NCBI GenBank assembly: GCA_046735215.1
Contig: JBKPSV010000113.1
Location: 1 to 5,840 of the forward strand
Origin: JAMXLO01 sp046735215
GTDB taxonomy: Bacteria > Pseudomonadota > Alphaproteobacteria > Acetobacterales > Acetobacteraceae
Reading direction: 5' to 3'
Length of the DNA: 5,840 nucleotides
The notes under the pieces were generated by a model. That model was not told the origin of the DNA, searched no databases, and was given only the letters and a program-made list of their open reading frames with translations. Of this stretch, positions 5,657 through 5,840 are shown piece after piece. The translations under genes were made by a program, and so were the position numbers. Each line of letters starts with the position of its first letter. The stretch's first letter is position 1.

Positions 5657-5840
5657 GTCGGACTCCTGCGAGACGCGCGTCCTCGCCGTTGCAATACCAA
5701 GGTCGTCCAGTCGCCCTCGTGAAGCTGGGTCTCCAGCCACAGACCCCGGCCGCGGTGTGCGGCAAGCACACTACGGGACTGCGCGCGCAGGAAGCCACCC
5801 AGAATGACCCTGCCGCCGGGGGCAAGATTGGTGCTCAGAC
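5653..5840 (-). CDS. prmA: Ribosomal protein L11 methyltransferase, C-terminal end (5' part beyond window edge)
   Basis: A frame open from the right edge (first full codon ends at 5838) gives 61 residues, finishing in a TGA at 5653-5655 that overlaps the aminopeptidase ATG. It begins with LSTNLAPGGRVILGGFL, which matches the last core strand and loop of class I SAM methyltransferases of the PrmA type (usually LAPGGxxILSGLL). It continues with VLAAHRGRGLWLE and GDWTTLVLQRR, the usual PrmA finish (GEWxTLxLxR). PrmA trimethylates ribosomal protein L11 using SAM. Gene order prmA followed by a long aminopeptidase P is familiar in Alphaproteobacteria, which supports the call. The final ~10 residues (RGRASRRSPT) are a basic extension running into the next gene and are probably not part of the fold. 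The catalytic SAM-binding motifs lie outside the window, so the assignment rests on the C-terminus and the context. Confidence 0.8.
   Translation of the reverse strand, partial: LSTNLAPGGRVILGGFLRAQSRSVLAAHRGRGLWLETQLHEGDWTTLVLQRRGRASRRSPT
5663..5667 (-). promoter_or_regulatory. Ribosome binding site of the Xaa-Pro aminopeptidase gene
   Basis: AGGAG on the minus strand, 6 nt before the ATG at 5656 and inside the last codons of prmA. It settles the start among several in-frame candidates (5740, 5656, 5644) and, with the ATGA overlap, suggests coupled translation of the two genes. Confidence 0.75.

Noticed and set aside
5304..5825. Minus-strand open frame of about 173 codons at the right edge
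   Set aside because: It is out of frame with both prmA and the aminopeptidase, whose frames show clear family motifs across the same bases.

Overview
The window is GC-rich and gene-dense. It looks like the chromosome of an alphaproteobacterium, most plausibly Rhodospirillales/Acetobacteraceae. That placement is inferred from the protein character (the TrmB N-terminus with DRLYGRARGH, the long-form aminopeptidase P beside prmA, metK followed directly by trmB) and from the base composition. No rRNA, tRNA, insertion sequence, phage gene or CRISPR array is visible.

Layout: nearly everything lies on the minus strand, in one tightly packed series read from the right edge leftwards. It begins with the 3' end of prmA (ribosomal protein L11 methyltransferase), followed by an Xaa-Pro aminopeptidase of about 592 aa that starts in an ATGA overlap with prmA. 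After a 99-bp gap comes dapB (lysine/diaminopimelate synthesis), then a 199-aa DUF7002-like protein of unknown function that starts in a TTGA overlap with dapB. After an 80-bp leader comes metK (S-adenosylmethionine synthetase), then trmB (tRNA m7G46 methyltransferase), whose only conventional start lies inside the 3' end of metK. The left edge holds the plus-strand 3' end of a membrane O-acyltransferase, whose stop overlaps the end of trmB convergently by 14 bp.

How the genes fit together: MetK makes SAM, and TrmB and PrmA spend it on methylating tRNA and ribosomal protein L11, so three of the six minus-strand genes share the SAM economy and two serve translation. DapB feeds cell-wall diaminopimelate and lysine synthesis, and the aminopeptidase recycles peptides. 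The one gene whose function cannot be named is the DUF7002-like protein.

The only gaps over 50 bp between genes are the leaders of dapB and metK. Both can form short hairpins: the dapB one partly buries its Shine-Dalgarno sequence, and the metK one has competing G-run/C-run pairings next to a start codon with no good Shine-Dalgarno. These two leaders and the DUF7002-like gene are the items most worth a second look. I see no clear evidence of a wholly new multi-gene system.
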